NCBI RefSeq assembly: GCF_000380645.1
Contig: NZ_AQXZ01000016.1
Span: 62,001 to 126,000 of the forward strand
Length of the DNA stretch: 64,000 bases
Direction: 5' to 3'
Source of the DNA: Smaragdicoccus niigatensis DSM 44881 = NBRC 103563
GTDB taxonomy: Bacteria > Actinomycetota > Actinomycetes > Mycobacteriales > Mycobacteriaceae
Shown piece by piece: positions 24,587-38,445 of the stretch (its first letter is position 1; each line of letters starts with the position of its first letter). The notes under the pieces were generated by a model. That model ran no database searches and was not told where the DNA came from. It saw nothing but the letters and a program-made list of their open reading frames with translations. A program made the translations under genes and the position numbers.

Positions 24587-25360
24587 ATGGGCGAGCACGC
24601 CGACCTCGCCGGCGCGCGAATCACCTGGGGCGCGGCCACTGATGTGGGCAAAGTGCGTTCGAGCAACCAGGATGCATGGCTGGCGAGTCCTCCCGTGTTC
24701 GTCGTCGCCGACGGCATGGGCGGGCATGAGAACGGTGAGAAGGCGAGCCATGAGGCAGTCGCCGCCATGACCGAACTCGCTGGTCGCGAAGATGTCGACC
24801 CGCGCATGATCGTCGACGCCTTGCATGACGCACACTCGCGGATCAGCTCGATCGAGTCGGCGACGGACCGCCCGCCGGGCACCACGATGACCGGCGCGAT
24901 CGTCACCCGGCACGAAGGCAAGCCCGCGTGGCTCGTGCTCAACATCGGCGACTCGCGGACCTACCTCTTCAACCCCGACGAGGGTCTCGCGCAGATCAGC
25001 AAGGATCATTCCGCTGTTCAGGAGTGGATCGACGCGGGCAAGATCGACGCCGCCGTCGCGCGCACGATGCCCGGACGGAACATCATCACCCGCGCTCTGA
25101 TGGCGCATATGGACCCCAATCCGCAGATGTGGATCGTCCCACTGCAGGCCGGCGACCGCATCCTGATCTGCTCCGATGGCCTCACCAACGAAGTCGAAGA
25201 TGAAACCATGGCGGAGGTCTTGCGCACCGTGGCCGATCCGCAGACCGCGGTCGACACGCTTGTCGAACTGGCGCTCGAGTCCGGTGGCCGCGACAACGTC
25301 ACGGTGCTCATCGTGGACGGGCCCAAGGAGCTCGTCAGCGACGCGGATAGTGCCGAATAA
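24587..25360 (+). CDS. PP2C-family Ser/Thr protein phosphatase
   Basis: 257 residues from ATG 24587 behind AAAGGCGG. PPM/PP2C motifs: N-terminal VRSSNQDAWL, metal-binding VVADGMGGHENGEKAS (about residues 42-57), TTMTGAIV, VLNIGDSRTYLF, DHS, ITRAL, ILICSDGLTNEV and GGRDNVTVLIV. All metal aspartates are present. It resembles PstP but lacks a membrane segment, so it is a soluble phosphatase. It would oppose Ser/Thr kinases; the FHA protein and the pseudokinase in this window show such signalling is in use. Its end overlaps the tesB1 end by 26 bases in convergent sense. Confidence 0.93.
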   Translation: MGEHADLAGARITWGAATDVGKVRSSNQDAWLASPPVFVVADGMGGHENGEKASHEAVAAMTELAGREDVDPRMIVDALHDAHSRISSIESATDRPPGTTMTGAIVTRHEGKPAWLVLNIGDSRTYLFNPDEGLAQISKDHSAVQEWIDAGKIDAAVARTMPGRNIITRALMAHMDPNPQMWIVPLQAGDRILICSDGLTNEVEDETMAEVLRTVADPQTAVDTLVELALESGGRDNVTVLIVDGPKELVSDADSAE

Positions 25361-26204
25361 CGCCTTCTTGCACGGTAGTGGCGAACAGTTCGCCCGAATG
25401 CGAGAAGAAGTGCCCCGTCGACAGTCCACGCGAACCCGTCGCGACCGGCGACTGCGTCGAATACAGCGCCCAGTCGTCGAATCGGAACGGCCGGTGGAAC
25501 CAGATCGAATGGTTCAGAGTCGCGGCCAGCACGCGGTCATGCCCCCACGACAGGCCATGCCGCGTGATGATCGAGTCCAGAATCGTCGTGTCGGAGGAGT
25601 ACGCCAACAATGCCGCGTGGATCGTGGCATTGTCGGGCAGCGCTCCGTCCGCCCGCATCCAGACCCGGTTGTGTGCAAGCTGCTCCCCCGTGCCTTTCAT
25701 GACCCACGCCGGTGCATTGGCGTACCGCATGTCGATCGGGCGAAGCGCACTGATGAACGTGGGGACGACGTCTTCGTAACCGACGAAGTGATCGGCGAGG
25801 GTCGGTAGAGTCTCTGGGTCTTCGACCTCGGGACGGTCGATCGAGTGCTCGAGGCCCTTCCCGGTGTCCTGGAACGCCGCGAGCATCGTGAAGACCTCGT
25901 TGTCGTCCTGGTAGCCCGTGACGACCCGATTCGCGATCGCCCGGCCGTCGCGGTGCCGGTCGACGCGATATTCGATCGGCGCCTTGACGTCACCGCCGCG
26001 AATGAAGTGCGCATTCACGCAGTGCAGCGGCCGATTCGCCCCGACTGTCCGACTGGCCGCCACAATCCCCTGCGCGATGAGCTGACCGCCGAAAGTCCGG
26101 CTCATCACCTTTTCCGGGTGGTGTCCGAGGAACGAATCCTCCGACAGCTCCTCGAGTTCCAGGAGTCCGAGCAGAGTCTCGAGGTCGCTGTTCACTGCGG
26201 TCAA
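25335..26204 (-). CDS. tesB: Acyl-CoA thioesterase II
   Basis: 289 residues from TTG 26204, one base after the pyk stop; GAGGA lies 8 bases before it. A GTG three codons later (26195) is the alternative. Two hotdog domains: the first with MSRTFGGQLIAQGIVAASRTV (around residue 33) and HCVNAHFIRGGD, the second with GLSWGHDRVLAATLNHSIWFHRPFRFDDWALYSTQSPVA (the D-H-S-I-W-F-H and the Q-S-P residues are the family active-site elements). Hydrolyses medium to long acyl-CoAs. The place after pyk corresponds to tesB1 (Rv1618-like) in mycobacteria. A second TesB is encoded at 44863. Confidence 0.92.
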   Translation of the reverse strand: MTAVNSDLETLLGLLELEELSEDSFLGHHPEKVMSRTFGGQLIAQGIVAASRTVGANRPLHCVNAHFIRGGDVKAPIEYRVDRHRDGRAIANRVVTGYQDDNEVFTMLAAFQDTGKGLEHSIDRPEVEDPETLPTLADHFVGYEDVVPTFISALRPIDMRYANAPAWVMKGTGEQLAHNRVWMRADGALPDNATIHAALLAYSSDTTILDSIITRHGLSWGHDRVLAATLNHSIWFHRPFRFDDWALYSTQSPVATGSRGLSTGHFFSHSGELFATTVQEGVIRHYPRR

Positions 26205-26205
26205 A

Positions 26206-27624
26206 CTAATGGTCCTCTTCACCGATTCGATGAACATGGATCATGTTCGTCGAACCGACGGTACCGGGCGGTGATCCCGCCACGATCACCACGACGTCAC
26301 CCTTGTGGAAACGGTCGAGACCAAGCAGGGACGCGTCGACCTGACGAATCATGGCATCGGTCGTCTCGACCCACGGGACCAGAAATGTCTCGGTACCCCA
26401 CGACAGTGCCAGCTGGCTCCGCACCGCCTGTGTCGGTGTGAAGGCGAGCAACGGAATGTGGCTGTGCAAACGGGAGAGCCGGCGGACGGTGTCGCCCGAC
26501 TGTGTGAACGCGACGAGTGCGCGCGCGTTGAGTCGCTCGCCGATGTCGCGGGCGGCGTAGGAGATCACCCCGCGCTTGGTCCGCGGGACGTGGATCAGCG
26601 GGGGCACATGGTTCGGCGTGAATTCGACGGCTTGCGCGATCTTCGCCATCGTGCGGACGGCCTCGATCGCGTACTTGCCGACCGACGTCTCCCCCGACAG
26701 CATGACTGCGTCGGCTCCATCGAGCACGGCGTTGGCAACGTCGGACGCCTCTGCCCGCGTGGGGCGCGAGTTCTCGATCATCGATTCGAGCATCTGCGTC
26801 GCGACGATGACCGGCTTCGCGTTCTCGCGCGCAATCTGAATCGCACGCTTCTGGACGAGCGGAACCTGTTCGAGGGGGTACTCGACGCCGAGGTCGCCAC
26901 GCGCGACCATGATGGCGTCGAAGGCGAGCACGACCGACTCCAGGTTGGTGACGGCCTCCGGCTTCTCGAGCTTGGCGATCACCGGCACGCGACGGCCGAC
27001 ACGGTCCATGACGTCGTGCACGAGTTCGACATCCGACGGCGACCGCACGAAGGACAGCGCGACGAAGTCGACACCGAGACCGAGCGCGAACTCGAGGTCT
27101 GCGATGTCCTTCTCCGATAGCGCCGGAACGGACACGTTCATGCCGGGCAGCGAAATGCCCTTGTTGTTGCTCACGCGGCCGCCTTCGACGACCTTGCAGA
27201 CGACGTCGTTGCCGTCGACCCGGTCGACCGTCAGGCCGACTTTCCCGTCGTCGATGAGCAGACGGTCCCCGGGCTGGGCATCGACGGCGAGGTTCTTGTA
27301 CGTCGTCGAGACGCGGTCGTGTGTGCCCTCGCAATTGTCGACCGTGATGCGTACTTCCTGGCCTTCCGCCCACAGCGTCGCGCCGGTGACGAAGCGGCCG
27401 AGACGAATTTTGGGGCCCTGGAGGTCGGCGAGAATGCCGACCGCCTTTCCGACCTCATCCGACGCCTTGCGGACGTGGTGGTACACCTTCTCGTGGTCGG
27501 CATGACTGCCATGGCTGAAGTTCAACCGGGCAACGTCCATGCCCGAAACGATCAATTCCTGGATTTTGTCCTCGGAAGCCGTTGCGGGTCCCAGCGTGCA
27601 GACGATCTTTGTTCGACGGTTCAC
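26206..27624 (-). CDS. pyk: Pyruvate kinase
   Basis: 472 residues from GTG 27624, the length of mycobacterial PykA. Starts with NRRTKIVCTLGPAT, then MDVARLNFSHGSH, and the catalytic stretch VPVIAKLEKPEAVTNLE, IMVARGDLGVEYPLEQVP, and ATQMLESMIENSRPTRAEASDVANAVLDGADAVMLSGETSVG (only the ATQML, TRAE and SGET elements are diagnostic). The C-terminal allosteric domain runs from about residue 345 with FTQSGDTVRRLSR, consistent with sugar-phosphate control. Converts phosphoenolpyruvate and ADP to pyruvate and ATP. Cotranscribed with the thioesterase that follows by one base. Confidence 0.98.
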   Translation of the reverse strand: MNRRTKIVCTLGPATASEDKIQELIVSGMDVARLNFSHGSHADHEKVYHHVRKASDEVGKAVGILADLQGPKIRLGRFVTGATLWAEGQEVRITVDNCEGTHDRVSTTYKNLAVDAQPGDRLLIDDGKVGLTVDRVDGNDVVCKVVEGGRVSNNKGISLPGMNVSVPALSEKDIADLEFALGLGVDFVALSFVRSPSDVELVHDVMDRVGRRVPVIAKLEKPEAVTNLESVVLAFDAIMVARGDLGVEYPLEQVPLVQKRAIQIARENAKPVIVATQMLESMIENSRPTRAEASDVANAVLDGADAVMLSGETSVGKYAIEAVRTMAKIAQAVEFTPNHVPPLIHVPRTKRGVISYAARDIGERLNARALVAFTQSGDTVRRLSRLHSHIPLLAFTPTQAVRSQLALSWGTETFLVPWVETTDAMIRQVDASLLGLDRFHKGDVVVIVAGSPPGTVGSTNMIHVHRIGEEDH

Positions 27625-27701
27625 CCGTCCAACCCTAGTTTGCGTCGTCAATCCCCCGCCGAGATCGTGCGCTTCCGAAGCCGGACGGCCAGGTGAATTT
27701 T

Positions 27702-27717
27702 TCCTCCGATCGGAGGA
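27702..27717. promoter_or_regulatory. 16-bp perfect palindrome upstream of pyk and the ferric-reductase-like gene
   Basis: TCCTCCGATCGGAGGA lies in the divergent region, 78 bases from the pyk GTG and 104 bases from the other start. Eight perfect pairs with no spacer suit a dimeric repressor site or a promoter-proximal element. It is not followed by a T tract. Confidence 0.4.
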
Positions 27718-27820
27718 TGGCGTCGTCCTCCGGCGAATCCGCCAACCGCCGGACGGAACCCAAATGACCTGAGCCTCAATGTTTCTCCAAACAAGAACGA
27801 AAACCGACCCGGAGGAACTC

Positions 27821-29122
27821 ATGATCAGTCCGCCCACCAAACCATCCCGAGAATCCGCCCACCGCACCCGAGGCGGGCGGCCCTACCCCCGCATCATCTG
27901 GGCCACGATCGGACTCAACGTCCTCGTCGCCGGAGTGACGGTTCTGACCGCGCATACTCCCGACGGTTGGCTCGACACCGCGATTCTCATCGTGAGCATC
28001 AACATCTTCCTCGCCGGACTGGCGCGCGAGCAGTACTTCGTCAACGGCCTGTTCGCGGTCGCCTCATCCGCGCCGAAGCGATGGCCCCTCAAGGTTCGCA
28101 GCGCGATCGCCCACATCCACCACGCCATCGGCGGAGTACACGCCGGCGCTGCGGTGTCAGCGACCGCGTGGTTCGTCCTCTACGCCGCGCTGACGATCAT
28201 CCGGCCGATGCCGTCGGCCGGCCCGGCGCAGCACGCCGCCATCGTGACAGTGCTGATCCTCATCAGCCTGGATCTGGTGGTGATGGTGATCCTCGCTCGA
28301 CCGGTGATCCGCGAAAAGCACCACGATCTGTTCGAACACAGCCATCGCTACGGCGGCTGGCTCGCCCTCGCGCTCTTCGTGGCCCTGACTCTCCTGCACG
28401 CCGCCGCCCAGCCGGGACCGGCGTGGAAGGACATGGTGGGGTCGCCGAACACGTGGATCTTGTTGGCACTCTTGATTATCGCTGCCATCCCGTGGCTGCA
28501 GCTGCGGCGGGTGAAGGTCGAGATCCAGCGTCCATCGGACCACGTTGCGCTCGTGCGGTTTCCCGATCGTCAGGTCATGGCCGGGTCGGCGGGCAAGGTC
28601 GCCCACCATCCGCTCGGTCAATGGCACGCGTTCGCCAACGTGGTGACCGGCGACGACGGCTACCGGATCGCGGTATCCCGCGCGGGTCGGTGGACGTCCA
28701 AGTTCATCGCCGAGCCGCCGAGTCACCTGTGGGTGCGCGGCATCCCGACGACCGGCGTGGGTTCGTTGTCCCGCATGTTCACGCGGGTGGTCTGGGTGGC
28801 GACCGGCAGTGGCATCGCTCCGGTTCTGCCGCATCTGATCACCGGCCACACACCCGGTCGGCTGATCTGGGTCACGCGGAACTCGTTGCGAACCTATGGG
28901 CCCGACTTCCGCGATGAGATCCGTGCCTCCGAGCCCGGCCTCATCGAATGGGACACCGACGAGTTGGGCAAGCCGGATCTCGTCTCCCTGTCGCACGAGA
29001 CGTTGAAGGAGACTGGTGCGGAAGCGGTCATCGTGATTTCGAACAAGCGCACCACGCTGCGCCTCGTCAGCGAGTTGCGGGCACGCGGAGTCCCAGCGTT
29101 CGGCCCGATATGGGACTCGTGA
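27821..29122 (+). CDS. Membrane protein with ferric-reductase/FNR-like layout
   Basis: 433 residues from ATG 27821, preceded by GGAGGA. Six or so hydrophobic helices (about residues 25-225) carry histidines at IAHIHHAIGG, VHAG and HHDLFEHSHRYGGW and LLHAAAQ, which could hold heme as in ferric-reductase-like domains. The cytoplasmic half looks like a ferredoxin-reductase module: beta barrel with VALVRFPDRQVMAGSAGKVAHHPLGQWHAFA, then VVWVATGSGIAPVLPHL as the nucleotide-binding glycine motif, and GAEAVIVISN. The family is seen in actinobacteria and fungi next to adenylating enzymes, but none is here. Its stop codon abuts that of gltD. Confidence 0.78.
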   Translation: MISPPTKPSRESAHRTRGGRPYPRIIWATIGLNVLVAGVTVLTAHTPDGWLDTAILIVSINIFLAGLAREQYFVNGLFAVASSAPKRWPLKVRSAIAHIHHAIGGVHAGAAVSATAWFVLYAALTIIRPMPSAGPAQHAAIVTVLILISLDLVVMVILARPVIREKHHDLFEHSHRYGGWLALALFVALTLLHAAAQPGPAWKDMVGSPNTWILLALLIIAAIPWLQLRRVKVEIQRPSDHVALVRFPDRQVMAGSAGKVAHHPLGQWHAFANVVTGDDGYRIAVSRAGRWTSKFIAEPPSHLWVRGIPTTGVGSLSRMFTRVVWVATGSGIAPVLPHLITGHTPGRLIWVTRNSLRTYGPDFRDEIRASEPGLIEWDTDELGKPDLVSLSHETLKETGAEAVIVISNKRTTLRLVSELRARGVPAFGPIWDS

Positions 29123-30620
29123 TCACATCACGGTCAGCGGAACCTGCATCGGATGCACCGGTGCAGGTAACTCGCTGTGTCCCATGAGGTACTCATCAAC
29201 GGCCGCCGCGACCGAACGTCCCTCCGCGATCGCCCACACGACCAGGGACGCTCCCCGGTGCGCGTCGCCGCACACGAACACACCAGGCGCGTCGGTCTGC
29301 CAGTCCAATCCGCACGTCAACCCGCCGCGACGACTGCGTCGAAGACCGAGGTCGGTCAACAGCGGCCCCTCCTCGGTCCCATGAAAGCCGATCGCGAAAA
29401 GCGCCAAATCACAACGCAGTTCGAATTCGTCCCCGATGGGAACGATCTCACGACGACCGTCGTCGTGCCGATGCACCTGCACCTCGGCCAGGACCATCGA
29501 CCGAACTCTGCCATCCGGCCCACCGACGAATCGCTGAACCGCGACCTGAAAGCGCCGCTCCCCGCCCTCGGCATGGGCCGGCGAGGTGCGCAGCACGAGT
29601 GGCCACGACGGCCAGGGTGAGGTCGACTCGTCGCGTTCGGCCGGCGGTTCGCAGTGGTAGTCGAGCTCAACGATCGACTTCGCGCCCTGACGGTGTGCCG
29701 TGCCGAGGCAGTCGGACCCGGTGTCACCGCCGCCGATGATCACGACGTGCTTGCCGTGTGCGTTGATAGGGCTCGGGCCGTCGCCTTCGCATTCGTGGTT
29801 CGCGGGCACGAGGTAGTCCATCGCAAGGTGGATTCCGCCGAGTTCCCGCCCGCCGACATCCCGGTTGTCGCGGGCGTCGAGCGCGCCGGTCGCCAGCACG
29901 ATCGCGTCGTACTGACTCCGCAACTCCCCGACGGTGATGTCGACGCCGACGTTGGACGACGTGACGAACCGGGTGCCTTCCTCGCGCATCTGAAACAGTC
30001 GGCGGTTCAGCACGTCCTTGTCCATCTTGAACGCGGGGATGCCATAACGAAGGAGGCCGCCCAAGCGGTCATCGCGCTCGTAGACGGTCACCTCGTGCCC
30101 GACGCGCGTGAGCTGTTGGGCCACTGCGAGGCCCGCTGGACCGGACCCGACCACTGCCACATGTTTGCCGCTCGACGTTTCCGGCCGGTGCACCGGGACT
30201 CCCCCGGACTCCCACGCCACATCCGCGATCGCCTGCTCGATCCGTTTGATCGTGACGCTTCCCCCGGTGTCCTCCTCGGCGATCGACAGCACGCACGCGG
30301 ACTCGCAGGGCGCCGGACACAGCCGACCCGTGAACTCCGGGAAATTGTTCGTCGCGTGGAGTCTCTCGCTGGCGTCGGACCACTGGCCGCGGCGAACGAG
30401 TTCGTTCCACTCCGGGATGAGATTGCCGAGCGGGCAGCCGCTGGAACCGCTGTGGCAGAACGGAATTCCGCAATCCATGCAACGGTGGGCCTGCAGTCGA
30501 ACCTCGTGATTGCGTTCGTCCGGACAGACGTCGACGTAGATTTCGTTCCAGTCGTTGATCCGCTCCGAAACCGGCCGCTTCGGTGATTCACGCTTGCGGA
30601 CGTTCAGGAATCCGTGCGCG

Positions 30621-30628
<8 letters not shown>
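29123..30628 (-). CDS. gltD: Glutamate synthase, small subunit
   Basis: 501 residues from ATG 30628, overlapping the gltB stop by 8 bases. N-terminal iron-sulfur region with [22 protein letters not shown] and [13 protein letters not shown] (two 4Fe-4S clusters), then FAD-binding [38 protein letters not shown]-binding [22 protein letters not shown] and FAD end [18 protein letters not shown]. Passes electrons from NADPH to the large subunit in conversion of 2-oxoglutarate and glutamine to two glutamates. Stop codon touches, with no spacer, the stop codon of the convergent membrane protein gene (shared TGATCA). Confidence 0.97.
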
Positions 30629-35147
<4,519 letters not shown>

Positions 35148-35368
35148 CCGTATACCTCCACTTCGGGCCGCTCCCGCCCCGGACCACGATCCAACCCCCG
35201 CTGAATCGATGCCCAGAGCCGTAACGGCCCGTGTGTCGCAGTCTGGCCCATACCTTCGCAAGTGGTGCCAAACGGCTTATGCAGAGTTTAACAGCGCCGA
35301 TTAACCCTGCAATCAGGGGATTTTCGCGGATACCCGCTCGACGTGATCTCTAATCCCGGCGGGTGTTT

Positions 35369-35782
35369 CTAGACATACAGACCGGTGAACGGTGCGAACG
35401 GCAGATTCCGGATGACGGCCCATATGGCGATCGCAGCGATGAGAAGGCCCGGCGCCCCGCGGAGTTCGAACCACTGCCGCACGCGGACGTTCTGCACCCG
35501 CCCGTAGGTCCACGCAAAGTAGCTGACGGTGAGAAGTCCGAGGATCACCAACGCGAGCGCGTTGTATCGAACCGCGGCTCCGAAGTCGAGGTGCGCGACC
35601 GAATACAGCATCCGCAGGGTGCCACAACCCGGGCAGTCGAAACCGAACAAGAGCTTCGTCGGGCAAACGGGCAGGACACCGCCCGGTACGGTCGGGTTCG
35701 CCACGGACACTGCCCCCAGAACAGCGACGGCTCCGGCGGCAACTGCCGCCGGAGCCGTCAAAGCTCGGAGCCGAGCGTTCAT
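35369..35782 (-). CDS. DUF2752 membrane protein
   Basis: 137 residues from ATG 35782 with AAGG just before it, ten bases after the CD225 gene stop. Three to four hydrophobic helices. The DUF2752 signature is present: CPTKLLFGFDCPGCGTLRMLYSVAHLDFGAAVRYNAL (the cysteines and the C-P-G-C-G-T-x-R core are diagnostic). Function unknown; the four cysteines suggest a redox or metal site near the membrane surface. It closes the lgt-led run, as does the Rv1616-like gene next to lgt in mycobacteria, as I recall it. Confidence 0.88.
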   Translation of the reverse strand: MNARLRALTAPAAVAAGAVAVLGAVSVANPTVPGGVLPVCPTKLLFGFDCPGCGTLRMLYSVAHLDFGAAVRYNALALVILGLLTVSYFAWTYGRVQNVRVRQWFELRGAPGLLIAAIAIWAVIRNLPFAPFTGLYV

Positions 35783-35792
35783 GCTGCCTTGC

Positions 35793-36470
35793 TCAGTAGG
35801 TCGCGGCATTCATCGCCGCACCGATGGCCACCACCCAGAAGATGATCCCGCCCACGAAAAGCACTGCGGTGACGACGAGCGAAACGATGCCCATCGTCTT
35901 CGCCGTGCGGGCCGAGTCCAGCGCCTGCTGCGTCTGGCCGGCGGCCCACTCGCCGCTGACCTGCGATGCCTTGACGATCGAGATGATGCCGAAGATCGCG
36001 CCGATCAGCGTGCAACTGAGGACGGCGATGACGGTGCCGATGATGCCGAGCACCATGTGGTTCTCCGGCGGCGGACCATACGGAGATCCGTATGGTCCGC
36101 CGTAAGGCGCTCCATACTGCTGTCCGTAGGCCGGCTGACCATACTGCGGCGCACCGTACGGCTGGCCGTACTGCTGCTGACCGTACCCCTGTCCGTACGA
36201 CGGCTGAGCGCCGTAGGACGGCTGCGTCCCATACGACGGCTGACCGTACGAAGGCTGTCCGTACTGCTGGCCGTAGTCGCTCGTCGGCGGCTGGGCCGGG
36301 TAGCCCTGCGGGTCACTGGCCGGCGTGCTCGTGGTCGGCTGCTCAGCGGCCGCCGGTGCACCGGCAGGCTTGTCGAACGACCACTCGGGTCCCGGCGACG
36401 GCTGCGACCACGGGTCGTTCGACCAGGTCGGCTCCGTGCCATCGGAACCCGGCTTGTTGGGGTCAGTCAC
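35793..36470 (-). CDS. CD225/dispanin-family membrane protein with Tyr-Gly-Gln repeats
   Basis: 225 residues from GTG, whose first bases overlap the lgt stop (GTGA). Residues 1-135 are low-complexity: acidic and proline-rich start, then about ten repeats of the kind [10 protein letters not shown] and PYG. Residues 138-225 form a CD225 (interferon-induced transmembrane-like) domain: [33 protein letters not shown] and a second helix near [17 protein letters not shown]. Bacterial members are common in actinobacteria and have unknown roles in the envelope. The repeated codons make a tandem repeat at the DNA level (about 36080-36260), which is coding and not a CRISPR. Confidence 0.85.
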   Translation of the reverse strand: MTDPNKPGSDGTEPTWSNDPWSQPSPGPEWSFDKPAGAPAAAEQPTTSTPASDPQGYPAQPPTSDYGQQYGQPSYGQPSYGTQPSYGAQPSYGQGYGQQQYGQPYGAPQYGQPAYGQQYGAPYGGPYGSPYGPPPENHMVLGIIGTVIAVLSCTLIGAIFGIISIVKASQVSGEWAAGQTQQALDSARTAKTMGIVSLVVTAVLFVGGIIFWVVAIGAAMNAATY

Positions 36471-37642
36471 TTCTTCTTCTCTCGTCCAAATCGGCTCAGC
36501 AGGCTGCGAGCCTTCGAAAGCGGCGATTCGGACGTTTCCCCCTCACCGCTGGATGCCTCAGCTGTATCGATAACGGTGGTCGTCGTCGTTACTTCCGAGG
36601 TGGGTTCCAGCGGCGGAGCAGCTGTTTCGGCGCTGGTCGCGGCCTGCTCCTCAAGTGTGGCCGATTCGCGGCGGGCGTGCCGACCTCCCCGCGGAGAAAG
36701 ATCACTCTTCGGTTCGGTTTCGCCGCCGTCGGCGATCAGTGCAGACAGTGCGGTCGACGCCGAGTCCACGGTCTGGCCCTTGAGCGATTCCGGGTCCTCC
36801 TTGCCCTTCGGCGCCAGCACGAAGTAGGCAACGGCACCGACGAACAGGATCGCGGCGGTGTAGGTGTTGATGCGAAGTCCGAACAGGTGCGTGGCCGGGT
36901 CGTTGCGGAGCAACTCGACGCCGAAGCGACCGACGCAATAGCCCGCGACGTACAGCGCGAACAGGCGTCCGTGGCCGATCCGGAACTTCTTGTCGACGAA
37001 GACGAGAAGACCCACGATCAGCAGGTTCCACAACATCTCGTAGAGGAACGTCGGGTGCACGATGATCGGGTCCGACATGCTCGTCGCTACACCGTTCAGG
37101 TTGTCCGGCTGACCGGTGATGCTGTTGACGCGCTCGTAGATCTCCAGACCCCACGGCACGGTCGTCTCGCGGCCGTAGAGCTCCTGGTTGAAGTAGTTTC
37201 CGAGGCGGCCGATCGCCTGCGCGAGCAGCACTGCCGGGGCAAGGCTGTCGGCGACGGCAGCCAGCGGGACGCCCTTCCGTCGGCAGCCGATCCACGCGCC
37301 GACGCCACCGAGTGCCACTGCACCCCAGATTCCGAGGCCGCCCTCCCACACCTTGAAGGCGTTGAGCGGATGGCCGCCGGCCCCGAAGTACGTCGTGAAG
37401 TCGGTCATCACGTGGTACAGGCGACCGCCGACGAGACCGAAGGGAATGACCCACAGCGCGAGGTCGGTGATGAACCCGGGCTCACCGCCGCGCTCGATGA
37501 AACGACGCTCACCCCACCAGATCGCGACGAAGATGCCGACGATGATGAAGAAGGCGTACGCCCGCAAGGGAATCGGACCCAACATCCAGACGCCCTGAGG
37601 TGGGCTCGGAATGTAGGCAAGCACAGTAGCCGTGTTTGTCAC
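36467..37642 (-). CDS. lgt: Prolipoprotein diacylglyceryl transferase
   Basis: 391 residues from GTG, overlapping the trpA stop by 4 bases. Seven membrane helices; the Lgt signature [24 protein letters not shown] (about residues 143-166) and the catalytic Arg/Tyr-containing [15 protein letters not shown] are intact. Adds diacylglycerol to the lipobox cysteine of prelipoproteins such as LivJ and the lipoprotein at 20668. After residue 285 comes a tail of about 105 residues, hydrophilic, rich in Glu, Thr, Ser and ending in GREKKK, unlike E. coli Lgt but known in mycobacterial and related Lgt proteins. The role of the tail is unknown. Confidence 0.97.
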   Translation of the reverse strand: MTNTATVLAYIPSPPQGVWMLGPIPLRAYAFFIIVGIFVAIWWGERRFIERGGEPGFITDLALWVIPFGLVGGRLYHVMTDFTTYFGAGGHPLNAFKVWEGGLGIWGAVALGGVGAWIGCRRKGVPLAAVADSLAPAVLLAQAIGRLGNYFNQELYGRETTVPWGLEIYERVNSITGQPDNLNGVATSMSDPIIVHPTFLYEMLWNLLIVGLLVFVDKKFRIGHGRLFALYVAGYCVGRFGVELLRNDPATHLFGLRINTYTAAILFVGAVAYFVLAPKGKEDPESLKGQTVDSASTALSALIADGGETEPKSDLSPRGGRHARRESATLEEQAATSAETAAPPLEPTSEVTTTTTVIDTAEASSGEGETSESPLSKARSLLSRFGREKKK

Positions 37643-38445
37643 GAACCCACCGTAGCGGACCGGACTCCTTCAGCGAGTTCAGCAGTCAGGCGGCGCACCG
37701 AGTCGAGTCCCTGAGAAGTGGCGGTCACCAGCGCCGAACCGACGATGACTGCGTCCGCATAGCGTGCGATTTCGGCCGCCTGCGCACCGGATCGCACACC
37801 GAGGCCAACGCCGATCGGCATGTCGGAATGCGCCCGGACCCGCTGGCAGATCTCCGGCGCGGCCGAGGAGACGTTGTCGCGCGCACCCGTCACACCCATG
37901 ACCGATGAGGCATAGACAAATCCGCGGGTCGCCTCGAGCGTCAGTGCGATGCGCTCTTCCGTCGAGGACGGCGCGACCAGGAAGATGCGGTCGAGGTTGT
38001 GGGCGTCCGAGGCCGCCATCCACTCGCCGGCTTCCTCCGGAATGAGGTTCGGAGTGATGAGGCCCAGGCCGCCCGCGGCGTTGAGGTCGCGCGCGAAGCG
38101 GTCGACGCCGTACTGCAGAACCGGGTTCCAGTACGTCATGACGACGGCGTTGCCGCCGGCTTTCGCGATCGCCTCGACGACCTTGAACACGTCCTTGAGC
38201 CGGACGCCGTTCGCGAGCGCCTGCTCTGCGGCCGCCTGAATCGTCGGGCCGTCCATGACCGGGTCGCTGTAGGCGACGCCGACCTCGATGATGTCGCAAC
38301 CGGCTTCGACCATTGCGATGCACGCCTCGATCGATCCGTCGACCGTCGGGTAGCCGGCCGGCAGGTATCCGACCAAGGCGGCACGCTTCTCCTCGCGGCA
38401 CTTCGCGAAGAGCGGGCCGAGTCGCGAGTCCAGCGTGTTGGTCAC
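37639..38445 (-). CDS. trpA: Tryptophan synthase alpha subunit
   Basis: 268 residues from GTG 38445, overlapping trpB by 4 bases (GTGA). Catalytic Glu in [23 protein letters not shown] (around residue 50) and Asp in AYSDPVMDG are present, followed by [15 protein letters not shown] and, at the active-site loop, [15 protein letters not shown]. Cleaves indole-3-glycerol phosphate to indole, which passes to TrpB. Last of the trp genes here; lgt follows within the same run. Confidence 0.97.
   Translation of the reverse strand: MTNTLDSRLGPLFAKCREEKRAALVGYLPAGYPTVDGSIEACIAMVEAGCDIIEVGVAYSDPVMDGPTIQAAAEQALANGVRLKDVFKVVEAIAKAGGNAVVMTYWNPVLQYGVDRFARDLNAAGGLGLITPNLIPEEAGEWMAASDAHNLDRIFLVAPSSTEERIALTLEATRGFVYASSVMGVTGARDNVSSAAPEICQRVRAHSDMPIGVGLGVRSGAQAAEIARYADAVIVGSALVTATSQGLDSVRRLTAELAEGVRSATVGS

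Noticed and set aside
36080-36260. Tandem repeats resembling a CRISPR-like array
   Set aside because: They encode YGQP/SYGQ repeats of the CD225 protein; there are no constant repeats with unique spacers.
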